A stretch of DNA of 64,000 bases from an uncultured Pelagibacteraceae bacterium (GCA_902614905.1 CACMMN010000001.1:96827-160826); one strand, 5' to 3'; shown: positions 1 to 9,951, numbered from the stretch's first letter. A program made the numbers and translations. The notes: generated by a model not told the origin, from the sequence alone.

Positions 1-268
1 CTACCCCGTTTTTATATAAGATATCAAGCAAACCACCTTGACCATCTTCTAACACTTTTAAGTTATGTTTAACCTCGGTGATAGAACCACTTTCAATATT
101 AATTAATTTTAAATTACCAGATACTTCAGTTAAAAGTATTTCATTATTAGATACAAATGTAGATCCCCAAGGACTTCTAAAATCAGCAATCTTTTTAAAA
201 TTTAATTCTGCTGCCTCAGATGAAACTGAGAATAAAAATATAAAAAATATTATCCTTTTCCACGCCAT
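1..268 (-). CDS. PQQ-dependent sugar dehydrogenase-like (glucose/sorbosone dehydrogenase family), N-terminal part, truncated by window start
   Basis: Manual reverse-strand translation from ATG at 268: MAWKRIIFFIFLFSVSSEAAELNFKKIADFRSPWGSTFVSNNEILLTEVSGNLKLINIESG...GQGGLLDILYKNGV; signal peptide and family-like WG-x-x-F...LLTE...GQGGLLD pattern. Overlaps the end of the upstream permease gene by 19 nt. Confidence 0.65.
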   Translation of the reverse strand, partial: MAWKRIIFFIFLFSVSSEAAELNFKKIADFRSPWGSTFVSNNEILLTEVSGNLKLINIESGSITEVKHNLKVLEDGQGGLLDILYKNGV

Positions 269-2175
269 GGTATTGTTTTATCTATTATTTTTCTCAATGT
301 AACATCGAATAATAGTCCCAGCATACCCATAATAAATATGGTTATCCAAATAACTTCATATTGAAAATATTTTTTTGCAACGTTTTCTACAAATCCAATA
401 CCTGTAGTTCCCGCTAAGAACTCTGCTGCAACCAAGGTTCCCCAACACATTCCAACTGCAACCCTTATTCCTGTTAAAATTTCAGGTAAAGAATTTGGAA
501 ATATTACATATCTTAATATTTGTTTCTTTGATGCTCCAAGGGAGTGAGCAGCATGTATTTTTGATAATTGAGTACCAGATGCACCAGCTCTTGCAGAAAT
601 AATCATAATAGATAGCGAAACCATAAATAACAAAAATACTTTTCCAGTATTATCAATACCAAGAACTGAAATAATAAGTGGAGCCCAAGCTAAAGGTGGC
701 ACTGGTCTATAAAGCTCAATCAATGGATCAAAGAAACCTTTTGCAAATCTGTTTAATCCCATAAATAAACCTAAAGGAACACCAATTAAAATTCCAAAGA
801 CTAAACCTAAAAATACTCTTAAAAAAGAATCCCAGATATGTCCATAAGGCACTGGAATTTTGAATAATTTGAAATCACCTGTAACAACTTTTAAAACTTT
901 TCCCTTAAAGTTTTGTTTAACAACACCATCAGATGAATGAACTGGGTATTCTCCCGGTAAAATATCTGCAATCCAGTCAGGTAAAATAAATCCAACTATT
1001 TTACTAACATCCATCATATCAATCCAAAGTAATGGAATATTTTTGTAACCAACGCTTGGTTTTGACATTAAGATAAACTTATTTAACGTATCAGATGGTT
1101 TTGGTAACCATCTACCAGATCCTTGCTCAGAACAACTGGTTCCACTAGAAACAATTGTTCCAGCAGGGAATAAAAATATATCAACAAATCTTAAACCACC
1201 TTGTTCTGATTTTTGAAGATTATCAAACTCAACAATTGCATTTTGCATATCATTAAGGGCACTTGGAGGATAAATACTTGCAAACTCTATTCTTCTTGCG
1301 ATTTTAACAATATCTTTTGCATAGTTAGATGCTATTTCTTCTGCATCACTTAAATCTTTTCTGTATGCTTTTATATCTTCTTTAAGTTGTTTAATGGAGT
1401 TTTTAAACTGTGGATTATGATTTCTTAATTTAAAGAATTTATCATTAATGATTGTAAGCTCTTCTGCGGCCGCTTGGAATTTCAAACCTCTATCGGTTGC
1501 AGCAATTAAAGGAACTTCAATAGTATTTTCTATAGATCCAGTTCCCGCTTGCACCTTTATAATACCCCAATCACCTTGTTCAGAAACTGCAATTTGTCTT
1601 GCACTTTTTTCATCAGGTGTTTCAAATGGATAATCTTTCATTTTAAAGTTTGAACTTAAAAGCCTTAACTCATCAGTCATTTCTTTAATTTTTATCTTAG
1701 TATCCATCTCCATTAAATTTTCATTTGTAAGTAATGGAATTAACTGAGATGTTTTATTTACAAAACCAACTAATATAGTTTTTTGCTGTGAGTTTAATTG
1801 TTGTGAACCTTGTATTTCGTTACTTATTTTACTTAAATTTTTATTTTCAATTTTTATAATAGAGGTACTTTTGAATTCTCTTTCCTCAATTGGAAATTGA
1901 TATTTTAGCCCAAGTAAAGACTCATTAACTTTAGCAACCTGACATAATTCATTTGCAGATTTTGGGTAAAATCCTTTAGCGATATCCCATGAATAATAAA
2001 GCCAGATAAGTAATATTGCACTACTTCCAACAATTATCCAGTGAGTACCACCTTTAGCTCTTTCAGGATTACCAAAAACAGCATCTACTTTCTCTGTTTT
2101 AATTAATCTTCTTCCATAAAGAATACATCCAACAATGGATACAAGAATTAAAATAGTTATGGATTGGGTTAACAT
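250..2175 (-). CDS. tauC: Taurine/nitrate/sulfonate-type ABC transporter permease with long N-terminal extension
   Basis: C-terminal third is a canonical BPD permease (DSFLRVFLGLVFGILIGVPLGLFMG, EAA-like loop AAHSLGASKKQILRYVIFPNSLPEILTGIR); about 390 aa precede it; operon with tauB and tauA. Confidence 0.88.
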   Translation of the reverse strand: MLTQSITILILVSIVGCILYGRRLIKTEKVDAVFGNPERAKGGTHWIIVGSSAILLIWLYYSWDIAKGFYPKSANELCQVAKVNESLLGLKYQFPIEEREFKSTSIIKIENKNLSKISNEIQGSQQLNSQQKTILVGFVNKTSQLIPLLTNENLMEMDTKIKIKEMTDELRLLSSNFKMKDYPFETPDEKSARQIAVSEQGDWGIIKVQAGTGSIENTIEVPLIAATDRGLKFQAAAEELTIINDKFFKLRNHNPQFKNSIKQLKEDIKAYRKDLSDAEEIASNYAKDIVKIARRIEFASIYPPSALNDMQNAIVEFDNLQKSEQGGLRFVDIFLFPAGTIVSSGTSCSEQGSGRWLPKPSDTLNKFILMSKPSVGYKNIPLLWIDMMDVSKIVGFILPDWIADILPGEYPVHSSDGVVKQNFKGKVLKVVTGDFKLFKIPVPYGHIWDSFLRVFLGLVFGILIGVPLGLFMGLNRFAKGFFDPLIELYRPVPPLAWAPLIISVLGIDNTGKVFLLFMVSLSIMIISARAGASGTQLSKIHAAHSLGASKKQILRYVIFPNSLPEILTGIRVAVGMCWGTLVAAEFLAGTTGIGFVENVAKKYFQYEVIWITIFIMGMLGLLFDVTLRKIIDKTIPWRGKG

Positions 2176-2973
2176 TTAATTATCTTTCCCCATTATTTCT
2201 TCTTCCATATTCCAAATCATAGATAGAATTTCTTCTCTTTTAGATGAGAACTCTTTATTTTTTTTAATTTCTCTTAAATCATCTTTTAATCCCATTTCTG
2301 CAAATGGAAGTTTATACTCTTTATGTATTCGACCTGGCCTTGGTGCCATGACATATAATCTTTCACCAAGTAACAAAGCTTCTTCAACTGAGTGAGTAAT
2401 CAGTATGATTGTCTTTCCAGTTTCTTTCCAAATTTTTAAAACTAATGACTGCATTTTTTCTCTTGTTAATGCATCTAATGCACCCAAAGGTTCATCCATT
2501 AAAATTAAATCTGGATCATTAATTAAACATCTTGCAAGAGCAACCCTTTGCTGCATACCACCAGATAATTGATAAGTAGGTGTGTTGCCAAATCCTTTTA
2601 GACCAACTATTTCCAACCACTCATTAACTTTTTTTTGAGTTTCCTCTGGATCTTTCTTTTTCATTCTAAGACCAAAGTTTACATTTTCAGAAACTGTTAA
2701 CCATTCAAACAAAGCACCTTGTTGGAAAACCATTCCTCTATCAACTCCAGGTCCATTAATTTCATTATTACCTAAAGTAATTGTTCCAGATGTTGGTCTA
2801 ATAAAACCAGCTGCAATATTAAGTAGTGTTGTTTTTCCACAACCCGAAGGACCTAATACAGTTAAAAGCTCACCTTTTTTGATTGTAAAATTTAAATCTT
2901 TTAAAGCATGAACGGTCTCTCCCTTAGGAGATTTAAAAATCATGTTTAAATTTTGTGAAACTAAATCACTCAT
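2176..2973 (-). CDS. tauB: Taurine-type ABC transporter ATP-binding protein
   Basis: Walker A GPSGCGKTT, signature LSGGMQQR, Walker B LILMDEP, H-loop ITHSVEEA. Confidence 0.93.
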   Translation of the reverse strand: MSDLVSQNLNMIFKSPKGETVHALKDLNFTIKKGELLTVLGPSGCGKTTLLNIAAGFIRPTSGTITLGNNEINGPGVDRGMVFQQGALFEWLTVSENVNFGLRMKKKDPEETQKKVNEWLEIVGLKGFGNTPTYQLSGGMQQRVALARCLINDPDLILMDEPLGALDALTREKMQSLVLKIWKETGKTIILITHSVEEALLLGERLYVMAPRPGRIHKEYKLPFAEMGLKDDLREIKKNKEFSSKREEILSMIWNMEEEIMGKDN

Positions 2974-3000
2974 AAGATGACTTTATATTAAAATTCTCAT

Positions 3001-3038
3001 AAAAAAAATAGGCACCAATTAGAAAATTGGCGCCTATT
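3001..3038 (-). terminator. Intrinsic-terminator-like hairpin between tauA and tauB
   Basis: AATAGGC-a-CCAATT-agaa-AATTGG-c-GCCTATT inverted repeat (3007-3038), followed on the minus strand by an 8-T tract (3008-3001). Confidence 0.8.
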
Positions 3039-3059
3039 TAATTTTAATAAACCTTTAGA

Positions 3060-4001
3060 CTATAAAGGTAAGAAACTAGTGTCCACGTTTCCTCTTGGTG
3101 TTCCCATTCCTTTTAAGAATGCATCAAGATTTCCTTTTGTCATAGACTGTTTAGTCTCTTCAGGTGTTAAAAATTTGAAACCACTTAAAGTTTCTTTCAT
3201 ATCAGCAACTTTCATTTCTGAAGCTTTTGACATAGCGTTCATATCGCTTTTGCCATTTCTGTATCTTTCGTTTGCTTCGTGAGTTACTTCAATAAAAGTT
3301 CTTAGCATACCTGGGTTTTCCTTCATAAACTTTGTAGTTACTGAAGTAATATCTATTCCAAGAATACCAGCATCTCTTGCTTCTTGAACTGTAAGTAATC
3401 TAGTACCAACTGCAGTTGCAGCTTTAATTGAATTACCACCAAATAAACATGCCATTACAACATCACCGCTAACTAATGCAGCAGCTCCTTCTTCAGGATC
3501 CATTTGAATGATATCCATTTTTTTTCTGTCAGCTCCAACAACTTTCATACTTTCATCAAAAACGTATTCAGCCATAGTTCCTAGTGGTACAGCAACTTTT
3601 TTACCTTCAAGTTCTGTAGCATTAGCTTTTGTAATACCAGAAGCGTTTGAAGTTACGCAAGTTGTTCCGCCCATTCCATATTCCATAGCAATATCAACAA
3701 GCTTAATCGGCGCTTTTGATTTAACTGCGTTAATGAAAGGTACTAAACCTTGTGAATAAGAAATATCAATATCTCCAGCTAACATTGCATCAGTCATTGC
3801 TCCACCGTTTGTGAAGTTTGTCCACTTAACTGGTACACCTAATGCTTTTGCAAAGTTTTTTTTCATCATGTCCTCTAAATTCGGACTTGGCCATTCTAAG
3901 AAGTAAGCAACTCTAACTTCTTTTGCAGCTGAATTAGCAACTGAAATAGTAAGGTTAAGAGCTAAAATAGTTCCAAGAATAAAACTTAGTATTTTTTTCA
4001 T
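3060..4001 (-). CDS. tauA: Taurine ABC transporter periplasmic binding protein
   Basis: Signal peptide plus NMT1/TauA-like SBP sequence (VRVAYFLEWPSP...GDIDISYSQGLVPFINAV); operon with tauBC. Confidence 0.9.
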   Translation of the reverse strand: MKKILSFILGTILALNLTISVANSAAKEVRVAYFLEWPSPNLEDMMKKNFAKALGVPVKWTNFTNGGAMTDAMLAGDIDISYSQGLVPFINAVKSKAPIKLVDIAMEYGMGGTTCVTSNASGITKANATELEGKKVAVPLGTMAEYVFDESMKVVGADRKKMDIIQMDPEEGAAALVSGDVVMACLFGGNSIKAATAVGTRLLTVQEARDAGILGIDITSVTTKFMKENPGMLRTFIEVTHEANERYRNGKSDMNAMSKASEMKVADMKETLSGFKFLTPEETKQSMTKGNLDAFLKGMGTPRGNVDTSFLPL

Positions 4002-4182
4002 TTATTCCTCTCCTTATTTAAATTTATAAAGAGTATTAAAGTTGAAAAAGAGACCAAAGTAAACGATCTTATTGTATGGTTTGGGGCGACACAATTATCT
4101 ATTCAATTTTAAGTTGTATCAAACTATTATAATTTTATAGTTAAATTAAATGATTTAGTCTAAAGATTAGAAATATATAAAA

Positions 4183-5523
4183 ATGAGTCAAAAACCATCA
4201 ATACCAAATTCTTTAAATGAACATTGGATGCCATTTACATCCAATAAAGACTTTAAAGAAAGACCAAGATTAATTACTGAAGCAAAAGGTGTTTATTTAA
4301 AAAATCACGAGGGTAATACGCAAATTGATGCAAGCTCTGGTCTTTTTTGTAATCCATTAGGTCATGGCAGAATGGAAATTATTGATGCAATTACAAATCA
4401 ATTAAAAACTTTAGATTATGCTCAACCGTTCCAACAAGGTTTTGGTGGATCATTTGAGTTAGCAACAAGAATTTCAAAACACACACCAGGAAATTTAAAT
4501 AGAATTTTTTACACAATTTGCGGATCTACTGCTGTTGAAACAGCAATTAAAATTAGTATTGCTTATCATAAAGCAAGAGGAGAAGGACAAAGATTTAGAT
4601 TTGTTGGAAGAGAAAGAGCTTACCACGGTATGAATATTGGTGCTACCTCAGTGGGTGGAATGATTAATAACGTTAAAGCATACGCAAGTGTTTTAATGCC
4701 AGGAGTTGTTCACATGAGACATACTCATTTAGATGAACATAAATTTATATCTGGTCAACCAGAAACAGGTGCAGAAATTGCAAATGATTTAGAGAGAATA
4801 TGTACAAACTTTGGTGCTGAAAATATTGCAGCATGTATAGTAGAACCAATCGCAGGATCTACTGGAACATTAGTTCCACCAGTTGGATATCTACAAAGAC
4901 TTAGAGAGCTTTGTGACAAACATAATATACTTTTAATCTTTGACGAAGTTATTACAGGATGGGGTAGAACAGGTTCGACTTTTGGCGCTCAAGAGTTTGG
5001 TGTAACTCCTGATATAATGACAATGGCAAAAGCTACAACAAACGGAATTGTTCCATTTGGTGTTGTTGCATGTAAAGAAGAAATTTATGATGCGGTAATG
5101 GATAATTCACCAAAAGGAGTAATAGAACTCTTCCACGGTTATACTTATTCTGGAATTCCAATATCTGTTGCAGCAGCTTTAGCAGTTCAAGATATATTTG
5201 AAAAAGAAGATATTTTTAATAGAGCAAAAGAATTAGCTCCTTATTTCCAAGAAGGTTTATTCTCATTAAAAGATATTGATGTTGTTGAAAACATTAGAGG
5301 ATACGGAATGATGGGTGGTATTGATATTAAGATGGATACAAAACCAGGTAGAGCAGGACTTGCAACATTTAAACATTGTTATGATGCAGGAGTAAATTTC
5401 AAAGCTACTGGAGACTGTTTAATTATTGCACCAATGTTTATTTGCGAGAAAAAACATATTGATGAAATAATCGATAAGCTAAGAACAGGAATTACGAACT
5501 ATAGTAAAAGCAAGAAGAATTAA
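4183..5523 (+). CDS. tpa: Class III (PLP) aminotransferase, probable taurine:pyruvate aminotransferase
   Basis: Class III aminotransferase motifs (LLIFDEVITGWGRTGSTFGAQEFGVTPDIMTMAKATTNG); adjacent to tauABC and ald. Confidence 0.8.
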   Translation: MSQKPSIPNSLNEHWMPFTSNKDFKERPRLITEAKGVYLKNHEGNTQIDASSGLFCNPLGHGRMEIIDAITNQLKTLDYAQPFQQGFGGSFELATRISKHTPGNLNRIFYTICGSTAVETAIKISIAYHKARGEGQRFRFVGRERAYHGMNIGATSVGGMINNVKAYASVLMPGVVHMRHTHLDEHKFISGQPETGAEIANDLERICTNFGAENIAACIVEPIAGSTGTLVPPVGYLQRLRELCDKHNILLIFDEVITGWGRTGSTFGAQEFGVTPDIMTMAKATTNGIVPFGVVACKEEIYDAVMDNSPKGVIELFHGYTYSGIPISVAAALAVQDIFEKEDIFNRAKELAPYFQEGLFSLKDIDVVENIRGYGMMGGIDIKMDTKPGRAGLATFKHCYDAGVNFKATGDCLIIAPMFICEKKHIDEIIDKLRTGITNYSKSKKN

Positions 5524-5531
5524 TTTTCTTT

Positions 5532-6650
5532 ATGAAAATTGGCGTTCCAAAAGAGATAAAGCCTCAAGAAAACAGAATAGGATTAACACCAGAAAGTGTA
5601 AAAACTTTAGTTGGTGAAGGTCATGAAGTATTAGTTGAAAATAATGGTGGCTTTGAAGCTGGCTTTGATAATGATCAGTACACCAAAGCAGGTGCTAAAA
5701 TTGTAAAAACTGCAAGTGATATTTTTAATGATGCAGACATAATTGTAAAAGTAAAAGAGCCTCAAAAAGTTGAGGTGGATATGTTAAAGGAAAATCAAAT
5801 ACTTTATACTTATCTTCATTTAGCGGCTGCAAAAGAGCTTACTGAAGGATTGATTAAATCAAAAAGTGTTAACATCGCTTATGAAACTGTTACAGATGAT
5901 AATGGTAGACTTCCATTGCTTGCGCCTATGAGTGCAGTCGCTGGTCGTATGTCAGTTCAAGCTGGAGCACATTGTTTAGAAAAAAATCAAAAGGGTAGAG
6001 GTATTTTATTAGGTGGAGCACCTGGTGGTGAACCAGCAAATGTATTGATCTTAGGCGGTGGAGTAGTTGGAGAGAACGCTGCAATTATTGCAACAGGTAT
6101 GAGGGCTAAAGTTCATATAGTTGATAAGTCAGAAGAAAGATTAAAACAATTAGTTAAAATGTTTGGTGATAAAATAATTCCAGAGCAAAGTGATAAAGTT
6201 GATTTAAATAAGCTAGTTTCTGAGGCTGATTTATTAGTTGGTGGAGTTTTAATACCTGGGGCAGAAGCTCCAAAATTAGTTACCAAAGATATGTTAAAAC
6301 TAATGAAAAGAGGTTCTGTGATAGTCGATGTTGCAATCGACCAAGGTGGATGTGTTGAAACAAGTAAACCAACTACTCATGGTGACCCAACTTATATAGT
6401 TAATGATGTTGTTCACTATTGTGTTGCCAACATGCCAGGAGGAGTACCAAGAACTTCAACATTTGCATTAAATAAAGCAACTCTTCCTTATTTAGTAAAA
6501 TTAGCAAACAAAGGTTATCAAAAAGCTTTAGGCGAAGATAAGAATTTCTTAGCAGGACTTAATGTACACAAAGGGCATGTGACTTATAAAGCTGTTGCAG
6601 ATGTTTTTGGTCACGAATATGTTAGTGCAGGAGATGCAATCAAAGGTTAA
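5532..6650 (+). CDS. ald: Alanine dehydrogenase
   Basis: MKIGVPKEIKPQENRIGLTPESVKTLV...VLILGGGVVGENAA...VDVAIDQGGCVETSKPTTH; canonical Ald. Confidence 0.95.
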   Translation: MKIGVPKEIKPQENRIGLTPESVKTLVGEGHEVLVENNGGFEAGFDNDQYTKAGAKIVKTASDIFNDADIIVKVKEPQKVEVDMLKENQILYTYLHLAAAKELTEGLIKSKSVNIAYETVTDDNGRLPLLAPMSAVAGRMSVQAGAHCLEKNQKGRGILLGGAPGGEPANVLILGGGVVGENAAIIATGMRAKVHIVDKSEERLKQLVKMFGDKIIPEQSDKVDLNKLVSEADLLVGGVLIPGAEAPKLVTKDMLKLMKRGSVIVDVAIDQGGCVETSKPTTHGDPTYIVNDVVHYCVANMPGGVPRTSTFALNKATLPYLVKLANKGYQKALGEDKNFLAGLNVHKGHVTYKAVADVFGHEYVSAGDAIKG

Positions 6651-7703
6651 ATGCATTCTGCCAAAAATCATAACGAGAAACAACTGTCATTAATTGATGG
6701 CTCAAAATTCTCTTACACCAACAAAAAATACGATTTTGAAAATCGATTTAGTTTTATAGATTTATTTGCTGGTATTGGTGGTTTTAGATTGGGCTTGGAA
6801 GCATTAGATATAAATTGTCTTTTTTCATCTGAATGGGATTTAAATGCTAAAAAAACTTACCAAAAAAATTTTGGTGAATTGCCCCATGGAGATATAAACG
6901 ATGTGAAAATAGAAACAATTCCGAAATTTGATATTCTTACAGCTGGTTTTCCTTGTCAGCCTTTTTCTAAAATTGGAATGAGACAGGGTTTTAAACACAA
7001 AACTCAAGGTAATTTATTTTTTAATATTGCTGAAATATTAAGAAAAAAAAAACCTATATCTTTTATATTAGAAAATGTCAGCGGATTATTAACGCACAAA
7101 TCTAAAGACAAAAAAACGCTAGATATAATGTTTTCAGAGTTAGAGAAAATTGGCTATGAAATAAACTATAAACTTATAGACTCATCAAATTTTGGAGTGC
7201 CACAAGTTAGAAGAAGAATATTTATAGTTGGTTTTTTAAAAAAACACTTTCCAGAACAAACCAATTTTAACTTTCCCAAAGGTAATAAGACAAAAATCGG
7301 TATCGGAAAATTTGTTGAAAATCATAAAAATGGCTATTGCATTTCAAAGAAATTACAAAAAAATTATATTTATAAATCCAAGGATAATTTTCCAGAGGTG
7401 ATTAATAAAAGATCAAATACTCAAGTTAAAACATTAGTAAGCAGCTATCATAAAATTCAAAGAATTACTGGAACATTTGTTAAAGATGGAGAAACTGGAC
7501 TAAGACTTTTAAGTGAGAATGAATGCAAAGCTATAATGGGTTTTCCAAAAAAATTTATTTTTCCAGTTTCAAGAACACAAATGTATAGACAATTAGGAAA
7601 TGCAGTAGTTGTTCCTGTCGTTAAAGAAATAGCTAAAGAAGTAATTAAAGTTTTAGTAAAACTAAAAAAAAGTTATGGCAAACAACTCAAAAAGTCAGCT
7701 TGA
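6651..7703 (+). CDS. DNA (cytosine-5) methyltransferase
   Basis: m5C MTase motifs: I DLFAGIGGFRLGLE, IV GFPCQPFSKIG, VI ENVSGLL, VIII QVRRRIFIVGF, X RQLGNAVVVPV. ATG follows the ald stop codon directly. Confidence 0.95.
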   Translation: MHSAKNHNEKQLSLIDGSKFSYTNKKYDFENRFSFIDLFAGIGGFRLGLEALDINCLFSSEWDLNAKKTYQKNFGELPHGDINDVKIETIPKFDILTAGFPCQPFSKIGMRQGFKHKTQGNLFFNIAEILRKKKPISFILENVSGLLTHKSKDKKTLDIMFSELEKIGYEINYKLIDSSNFGVPQVRRRIFIVGFLKKHFPEQTNFNFPKGNKTKIGIGKFVENHKNGYCISKKLQKNYIYKSKDNFPEVINKRSNTQVKTLVSSYHKIQRITGTFVKDGETGLRLLSENECKAIMGFPKKFIFPVSRTQMYRQLGNAVVVPVVKEIAKEVIKVLVKLKKSYGKQLKKSA

Positions 7704-8244
7704 TTATATAAGAGACTATTTTAAAGCCAATTCGAATAAAAATTTAGAGACAACTAAAATAAAAGGTATTATTGAAAATCAGTATCTATCTGAGACAGGT
7801 AAAAGATTTGAAGATTGTGATAGAGGTATAAGAAGCCTTTATCAAAAAGGTTGGCTCATAAAAGTAAAAAAAGGATGTTATAAATATGATCCTAATTATA
7901 AATCAGAAGATAAAACCTCGCATGACTTTCCAGACAAAATAAAAAAACAAATTTTAAAACGAGATAAATACAAATGTGTTGTTTGTAAACTTGGAAAAAA
8001 AGAAGGTTTAGACTTACAAATTGATCATATTATACCAAGAGATAGAGGTGGAAAGTCTTCACTAGAAAATGGTCAAACTTTATGTTCAAGGTGTAATTTT
8101 TTAAAGAAAAATATGAGCATGAATTCTTTAGGAAAAAAGATTTTCCAAAATTTATTAAAACAATCTATTAAAACAAAAAATAGCGAAATGACCAAAATTG
8201 CTAAAGAGTTCCTTAAATTATTTAAAAAATATAATTTGAATTAA
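7675..8244 (+). CDS. HNH endonuclease, probable restriction partner of the upstream methyltransferase
   Basis: HNH core: RDKYKCVVCKLGKKEGLDLQIDHIIPRDRGGKSSLENGQTLCSRCNFLKK; preceded by a wHTH-like region; 29-nt overlap with the MTase gene. Confidence 0.88.
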   Translation: MANNSKSQLDYIRDYFKANSNKNLETTKIKGIIENQYLSETGKRFEDCDRGIRSLYQKGWLIKVKKGCYKYDPNYKSEDKTSHDFPDKIKKQILKRDKYKCVVCKLGKKEGLDLQIDHIIPRDRGGKSSLENGQTLCSRCNFLKKNMSMNSLGKKIFQNLLKQSIKTKNSEMTKIAKEFLKLFKKYNLN

Positions 8245-8247
8245 TTA

Positions 8248-9951
8248 CTAAAGTTTATCAACTACCTTAGATATATCTTTGCTATCTTTGTCCGCTTTTG
8301 CCCGATCTTCCTTACCACCACTATTCCATTCATCTAAATTATCTTGAATAAATCTTTCTGTTCCAAGTTCATCCCACTCTAATTTAGAGTGATATTTAAT
8401 TTTTACTTGAAGTGGAAATTTTACAGCATTACCACTAATATAACCTTGTCCTTTTCCAAATGCTTTAAGCCATTTAGCATCTTGCTCTGACATTTGTTCC
8501 ATTACACTTCTTACCCAATTTTGATCTTTTGGATTTACCAATTTTAAAACTAAAAAACTATTACATTGTGCTAAAGTAGTTTCGTCTAATCTTCCTGGTC
8601 TCTGAGAGATTAAAATTACACTGGTTCCAAACTTTCTTCCCTCAGTTAACAATCTTCTAATTGTTAAAAGCGATGGTGACTCATTTTTTTCTTCAGATTT
8701 TGAAGGTACAAAATTATGAGCTTCCTCAACTACTGCAGTAAAAGCTTGTATTCTTCCTTTTCTCATACTTGACCTATCTTCAAATAAATCTTCTAAGATT
8801 ATTGATACCATAGTGCTTGATACAACTCTTTCATACCCACCTAAATATAAAACTGTTATTTGATTCTGAGTTACGAATTTATGAGGTTCTAATTCAGAGT
8901 TAGACATATCTTCAAACTGTAAGCCTTTTTTTTGAAACATTCCTCTAAGTCTTGCATTAGTTTGTTCCATACCTCTAAGTTTTTTTATTATGATATCAAT
9001 TTTTCTTAAAATTGGATTTACTGATTTTTTAGATGTTGCATCAAATTTTTCTCTATTTCTATTTATATAATCTCTTAATCTTTCAAGATGCTTCAAAAGA
9101 TCTGTTTCTTCAGCGTGAAATATATCTTTATCTTTTACAAAATTTTCAAATACTCCAACTTGAGCCTCGGTCATTCCTAATCCTAATTTTCTTACAATTT
9201 CTGAAATAGCATCACCTACTTTTTCAGCACTAGCCAACAACTTGGGTGTCAATAATTTGACGGTTAAATCTTTATTTCCAGTTATTTCTTTTAATTTATC
9301 AATATATTTATAAAGACCTAGATAATCACCATGAGTATCGAAAATCATCAATGGATGGCCATATTTTGCTAGACCGGCTAAGATTGTTCTGCAAGCAACT
9401 GTTTTTCCTCCTCCAGTTTGAGCTAATACTGCCAAATGTCTAGAACATAATGCTTCACCTTTTAAATTTATTTTTACTTTTTCCCTATTTATGAGGTGAC
9501 CAATTTCTATAGGTTTATCTTCTTCTTTTTTTCCTGATAATAATTTATTAAGTACATCAGTATCGGGATATAAAACTTTATTGGCAGGCTTTACTGGATA
9601 GTTAAGTGGCATTAATTCTATGTTGTCGAGTGATGCATCCTTTTCTTTAGTACAACCCATAATTTGAACTTCTGACAATAAATATTCAGAATTATTGAAT
9701 CCAAGGGTTTCAAATTGTTGTAAATTTGCATCTGTTAGTGCTGATGCAAATTCATTTGGAAATGTGGGATTAGACCTTTCCATTGTAACAATTCTACCCC
9801 AGACATGTACTTTTCCTTCGGTTGGTGTATTAGATTCTGTGATAACAATATCTCCTACACTTGCTTCCATTTGGCCTAAAACAAAATTATATGTATCAGT
9901 TGAAGTGTTTCCAACCACAGTTCCTATACTTTTCCATTTGTCAGTTGTCAT
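8248..9951 (-). CDS. HerA-like FtsK/HerA-superfamily ATPase with N-terminal HAS-barrel
   Basis: HAS-barrel-like start (GTVVGNTSTDTYNFVLGQ...VGDIVITES), Walker A LAQTGGGKT, Walker B AVVEEAHNFVP, ILISQRPGRLDETTLAQCNSFLVLKL. Confidence 0.92.
   Translation of the reverse strand: MTTDKWKSIGTVVGNTSTDTYNFVLGQMEASVGDIVITESNTPTEGKVHVWGRIVTMERSNPTFPNEFASALTDANLQQFETLGFNNSEYLLSEVQIMGCTKEKDASLDNIELMPLNYPVKPANKVLYPDTDVLNKLLSGKKEEDKPIEIGHLINREKVKINLKGEALCSRHLAVLAQTGGGKTVACRTILAGLAKYGHPLMIFDTHGDYLGLYKYIDKLKEITGNKDLTVKLLTPKLLASAEKVGDAISEIVRKLGLGMTEAQVGVFENFVKDKDIFHAEETDLLKHLERLRDYINRNREKFDATSKKSVNPILRKIDIIIKKLRGMEQTNARLRGMFQKKGLQFEDMSNSELEPHKFVTQNQITVLYLGGYERVVSSTMVSIILEDLFEDRSSMRKGRIQAFTAVVEEAHNFVPSKSEEKNESPSLLTIRRLLTEGRKFGTSVILISQRPGRLDETTLAQCNSFLVLKLVNPKDQNWVRSVMEQMSEQDAKWLKAFGKGQGYISGNAVKFPLQVKIKYHSKLEWDELGTERFIQDNLDEWNSGGKEDRAKADKDSKDISKVVDKL

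Noticed and set aside
78-302. 74-aa plus-strand ORF
   Set aside because: Antisense to the PQQ-dependent dehydrogenase gene (reverse strand 1-268), which has a signal peptide and family-like sequence.
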